From: Cyprinodon diabolis
Lineage: Eukaryota > Chordata > Actinopteri > Cyprinodontiformes > Cyprinodontidae
NCBI GenBank assembly: GCA_030533445.1
Contig: CM060081.1
Span: 18,103,111 to 18,167,110, forward strand
Direction of reading: 5' to 3'
Length of the DNA stretch: 64,000 nt
Below, piece by piece: positions 60,970-64,000 of the stretch. Below the pieces are notes generated by a model. That model was not told the origin of the DNA. It made no database searches and was given only the letters and a program-made list of their open reading frames with translations. Numbering within the stretch: the first letter of the stretch is position 1; each line of letters opens with the position of its first letter. Both the position numbers and the translations under genes were made by a program.

Positions 60970-61397
60970 ATGCCGACCAGCCTCCAGACCGTCGATGGAC
61001 CTCATGCAGGTTGCTGGGGGTTCACGTTCATGTGCTGAGGATGTCCCAACAGCCCGATCCGCTGCTTCTGCTTCCTCTGCTCTGTCATCTGAAGATCACA
61101 GAGAGGTGAGATTTTTTTTTTCTATGGTCACTTCTGTTGTACGAACATCACCTTCAGCTGAAAATGCAGTGAGCTTCCCTGAAGTACCATATGTTCGTTG
61201 ATACCCTTTTCCGTACCACTTTGCAGAAACTAACATCTGTGGCACAAACGCAAGACACTGCAACTGAAACCGATTCTTCTGAAATCCTACCAGCTTTGTC
61301 ATCCACTCTGCCGGCTCGTCTGACGAAAGCAGCAGAATACGAACAACTGATACTGAAACTGAGTCGATTAAAATTTCAGAGATCAAGCGTAGCATGA
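60970..61397 (+). other. Two exon-like open segments of unknown identity
   Basis: Segment 60970-61105 is bounded by CCCTTCCAG and GAG|GTGAG; segment 61227-61397 follows CACTTTGCAG and ends with TGA. If spliced, both are open and in phase, encoding a Ser/Thr/Ala-rich stretch ([16 protein letters not shown] joined to KLTSVAQTQDTATETDSS) ending LKLSRLKFQRSSVA. Base composition is higher in G+C than the neighbours. I do not recognise the protein. It could be a gene remnant, part of a transposon, or chance. Confidence 0.25.
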
Positions 61398-64000
61398 GTC
61401 AAAACACAGGTGGTAACCTTTACAGCATCTCGAACCCATTCTGCTCAGAAATCGCTTTAATTAACATAAGGTTATGAAATACACACTGAAACAGGACAGT
61501 ATTAAAAGTGAAAAGACAACGTGGTCCTGCAATGAGTGTTTTGACAGATATAACTGCTTCGGAAATGGTATGGTTTGTGACGAATATTATTAGGGTTCGT
61601 AAAATGGACAGTTTAGCTCAGCTTGTAGAGAGGAGAAGCCATTTCTAGGCCAGAATTTTCTGTGTAAGCCAATTTTCTGTGGAACTACCCAAATCAAAGC
61701 GAGCCCTCAAACTATTAGCCATTTGGGCTCTTCCATTGGGATTTTGTACGTTTCAGTAAGTCAGCTTTCATACTTTTAAAACAATTCAAATACATAAAAT
61801 TTTTACATAAAAATGCTTGAAAGAAAGACCTAAACATCATGTTCCCCCTCTTACCCAACATATTCCTTTTGCTTTTGTCAAACTAAATGTTTCAGATCAA
61901 GTGAATTTAATATCAAATGTGGTTTGATTTTTTTAAATATAGTGTTCATTCAAGACCCAAAGGAACAAGATATATGTGGACGAACTGTATATACTGTATA
62001 TATCCCCAATTTTTCTTCCTTTGGCAGCTTCTTCTTCATTGACTATTTGAGCTGATGTAACAAGTAAATTTCTCCACTGAAAGATTAATAAAGTAAATCA
62101 ATAAATAGATCAAGATGGCTAAAATAAATATTGTCCAACCATACAAGCAACAAAACATGCCCTGATTTAAGGACATAAAAGAACTGATTAGAAAATAATC
62201 ATTTAAGGTTAAAAATAAATTTTTAAGGCTTTGGGACTCGAAGAAAACCAAAGAGGTGCTACAGTAGTTAAAGAACTCTCTGTACCAATTCTGATCAGCC
62301 TATAGACCGTCAAGGCATCATTATGGGATGGAAACCCACATGCATGATGCTGTTAAATTGGGACTACAGTCTTCTAAAAAAAAGCTCCAAATAACTTGCA
62401 ACTTGGACAAATGTGGAGAACAGATAAGACTATTATTAAAAACCCCAAATACATGAAGGTGCAAACATTTTCATGAGTTGTATGCCACAAGAGAAGAAAT
62501 AATGTATTTCTATTCTGTATTTGGACTGAGCCATGAAGAAAGCACGGAGCAGTAGTGATGAACTTGCCAGGTGTGGCTCTGGCCCAACCAATTTTCTCTG
62601 ACTCATGAGAAAAATCAGAGCTTTTTAGCGAGGTGTGCATTTCGTTCCATCAGGTATTAAACTAATAGCATTTCTGAAACACATCATTGCAAGCAGCGGT
62701 AAAAACATGCATTGGTAATGCTGTGGGAAAATGTTTCAAAGCACACCAGCAATTCCAATAAGAGGAATGCAGGTTTTGGAGTGAGTCAAAGTCTGGGATT
62801 AAATCTGATTAAGAAGCCCAAATGCGACCTTTGGCCACGGCTGAATTAAAACAAATAAGGCTGGGCCAAAATTCCTCCCTAGGGATGTTTATACTACTTG
62901 ACATTTATTGCAAAAATGTGATGCAACAATTATTAGGTTTACAGGGCAGTTACTATTTCACATTGAGGCCATGGTTGGGTTGGTCCAATTTTTTGTTAAC
63001 GTAAAAAAATTGTTATTTAACCATGGCTTCTGTTCTCAATCAGCTTTTCTCGATTTGATATAAAAACAGTTTCCCTTTCTAAATAATTTAAGAATGACAA
63101 ATTTTACTGCACAAAATATTTTTTTTTAAATGACAGCAGGATAACAAACTAATTTCTTTGATACAAAACAAACATCTTAATTACAGTGACTTAAAGCTTT
63201 TAAATTAGGCATTTACGTAGTTGGCTAAAACATAACTAAGCAACTCACCTTTATACATAACTAAACAGAATGTAATACTAGGGCTGAGTGATTAATCAAT
63301 GAAGTTAATTTATTCTCTGTTAATGAAGATAAAATTTTTGGAATCTGTATTTTTTCTTAAACTAATCCACTTACAGGGCTTCTTTAGCTCAGAGTGGCAT
63401 CAATTCATCAATTTTTGTCCTTTGATGTGAACCTAAAACTGTTAAACTCGCGTTGTGAGTGGTACCACCAGTTGCAAACATTTAGTTTGTTGTATTTTCA
63501 TTGTTTGTTTTTTCAATGTTTTTTCCAAGCATGTTTCAATGTTTGTTGCCATTTAAATTAAGGTCACCCCCAGAGGGGTAACTGAAAGCAATTCTAGTTT
63601 TTGAAAGCAAGCATTTGTGATTCTTGTTATGAAACTGAAGTGAGAAAAAAAAAAAAAAGTATTAATCTGATTTGCTAGGGGAAAAAAAAATCTGTTTAGA
63701 TGTTTACGCCATATCTCCCTGCTTTATCTAATAGGTTACTCATCAGAAAATTTAGACATTTCAACCAATTCCAAAAACATCATAGCAGCCTCTCAGGATG
63801 TTGAATCTAGTTTGAAATGTCATGTTTGTGTGTCCTTCACAGCTTTCAGTAACAGAATAATCATTTCCCTCTGTCTGGGTCAAAATGTCTCAGAAACATT
63901 CACTTCCTCATAGATAGTTCTCATTTCAAGGGTAAGGACAATTTTACAATTCTGTTTACTCGAAGCAGCAGATTTCAGCAATTGTGCAACCGTAGTCCAG
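61398..64000. other. Intergenic, no gene seen
   Basis: AT-rich to the window end. Apart from the tail repeat at 62035-62105 I see no exon, RNA gene or repeat boundary. Toward ITPR1 if mammalian order holds. Confidence 0.45.
62035..62105 (+). repeat. Retroelement 3' tail, copy B
   Basis: GCTGATGTAACAAGTAAATTTC, then CCACTGAAAGATTAATAAAG and TAAATCAATAAATA. Same family and orientation as 59130-59200. Confidence 0.6.

Noticed and set aside
1..64000. tRNA, rRNA or microRNA genes
   Set aside because: I looked for tRNA A/B boxes with cloverleaf arms and for rRNA segments and saw none convincing. A covariance-model scan would be needed to exclude small RNAs.

Overview
The window reads as teleost fish nuclear DNA. 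It is AT-rich, has vertebrate-type split genes with GT-AG introns, and is dense in fish-type DNA transposons and LINE fragments; one 500-base run of N marks an assembly gap. Species cannot be told from the sequence. All host genes I can support are on the minus strand. Each was rebuilt exon by exon, and reading phase and exon lengths close exactly.

From right to left (the direction of transcription) there are four host genes. bhlhe40 (DEC1, a bHLH-Orange clock repressor; 5 coding exons, 401 aa; 53258-55154) comes first. Two tandem NAAA-like genes follow, encoding N-acylethanolamine acid amidase / acid ceramidase family enzymes (copy 2 at 32866-40665, about 354 aa; copy 1 at 17327-22991, 357 aa). 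Last is arl8b (lysosomal Arf-like GTPase; 7 coding exons, 186 aa; 7008-14118). The order bhlhe40 then arl8b on one strand matches the mammalian ITPR1-BHLHE40-ARL8B-EDEM1 block. The NAAA-like pair in between is the striking departure, because human NAAA lies on another chromosome. The two copies share identical lengths for exons 2-10 and keep the Cys/Arg/Asp/Asn catalytic set, so both look functional.

The rest is mobile DNA of several ages. A structurally intact Tc1 element (1884-3131) has perfect 29-bp inverted repeats and a complete 343-aa DD34E transposase. A second Tc1/mariner element (49084-50304), with DD36E spacing, is inactivated by one in-frame stop; a decayed relative lies at 47920-48742. 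Older Tc1 remnants lie near 4.6-5.1, 18.0 and 44.6-45.6 kb. A Kolobok-like TTAA element with a THAP-like remnant and a 378-bp fold-back element sit in arl8b intron 1. A hAT-type MITE and a terminal-inverted-repeat element filled with a GAATTC-rich minisatellite lie between arl8b and NAAA copy 1. A 2.9-kb non-LTR retrotransposon (25080-28045) separates the NAAA copies. A piggyBac-like MITE and a 1,242-bp hAT element with perfect 8-bp target duplications lie in introns of NAAA copy 2.

The host genes have no obvious shared pathway. arl8b and the NAAA-like enzymes both act at the lysosome, but I take their adjacency as coincidence unless shown otherwise. Likely regulatory sequence includes an ETS/YY1 composite upstream of arl8b and two copies of a CACGTG E-box module upstream of bhlhe40.
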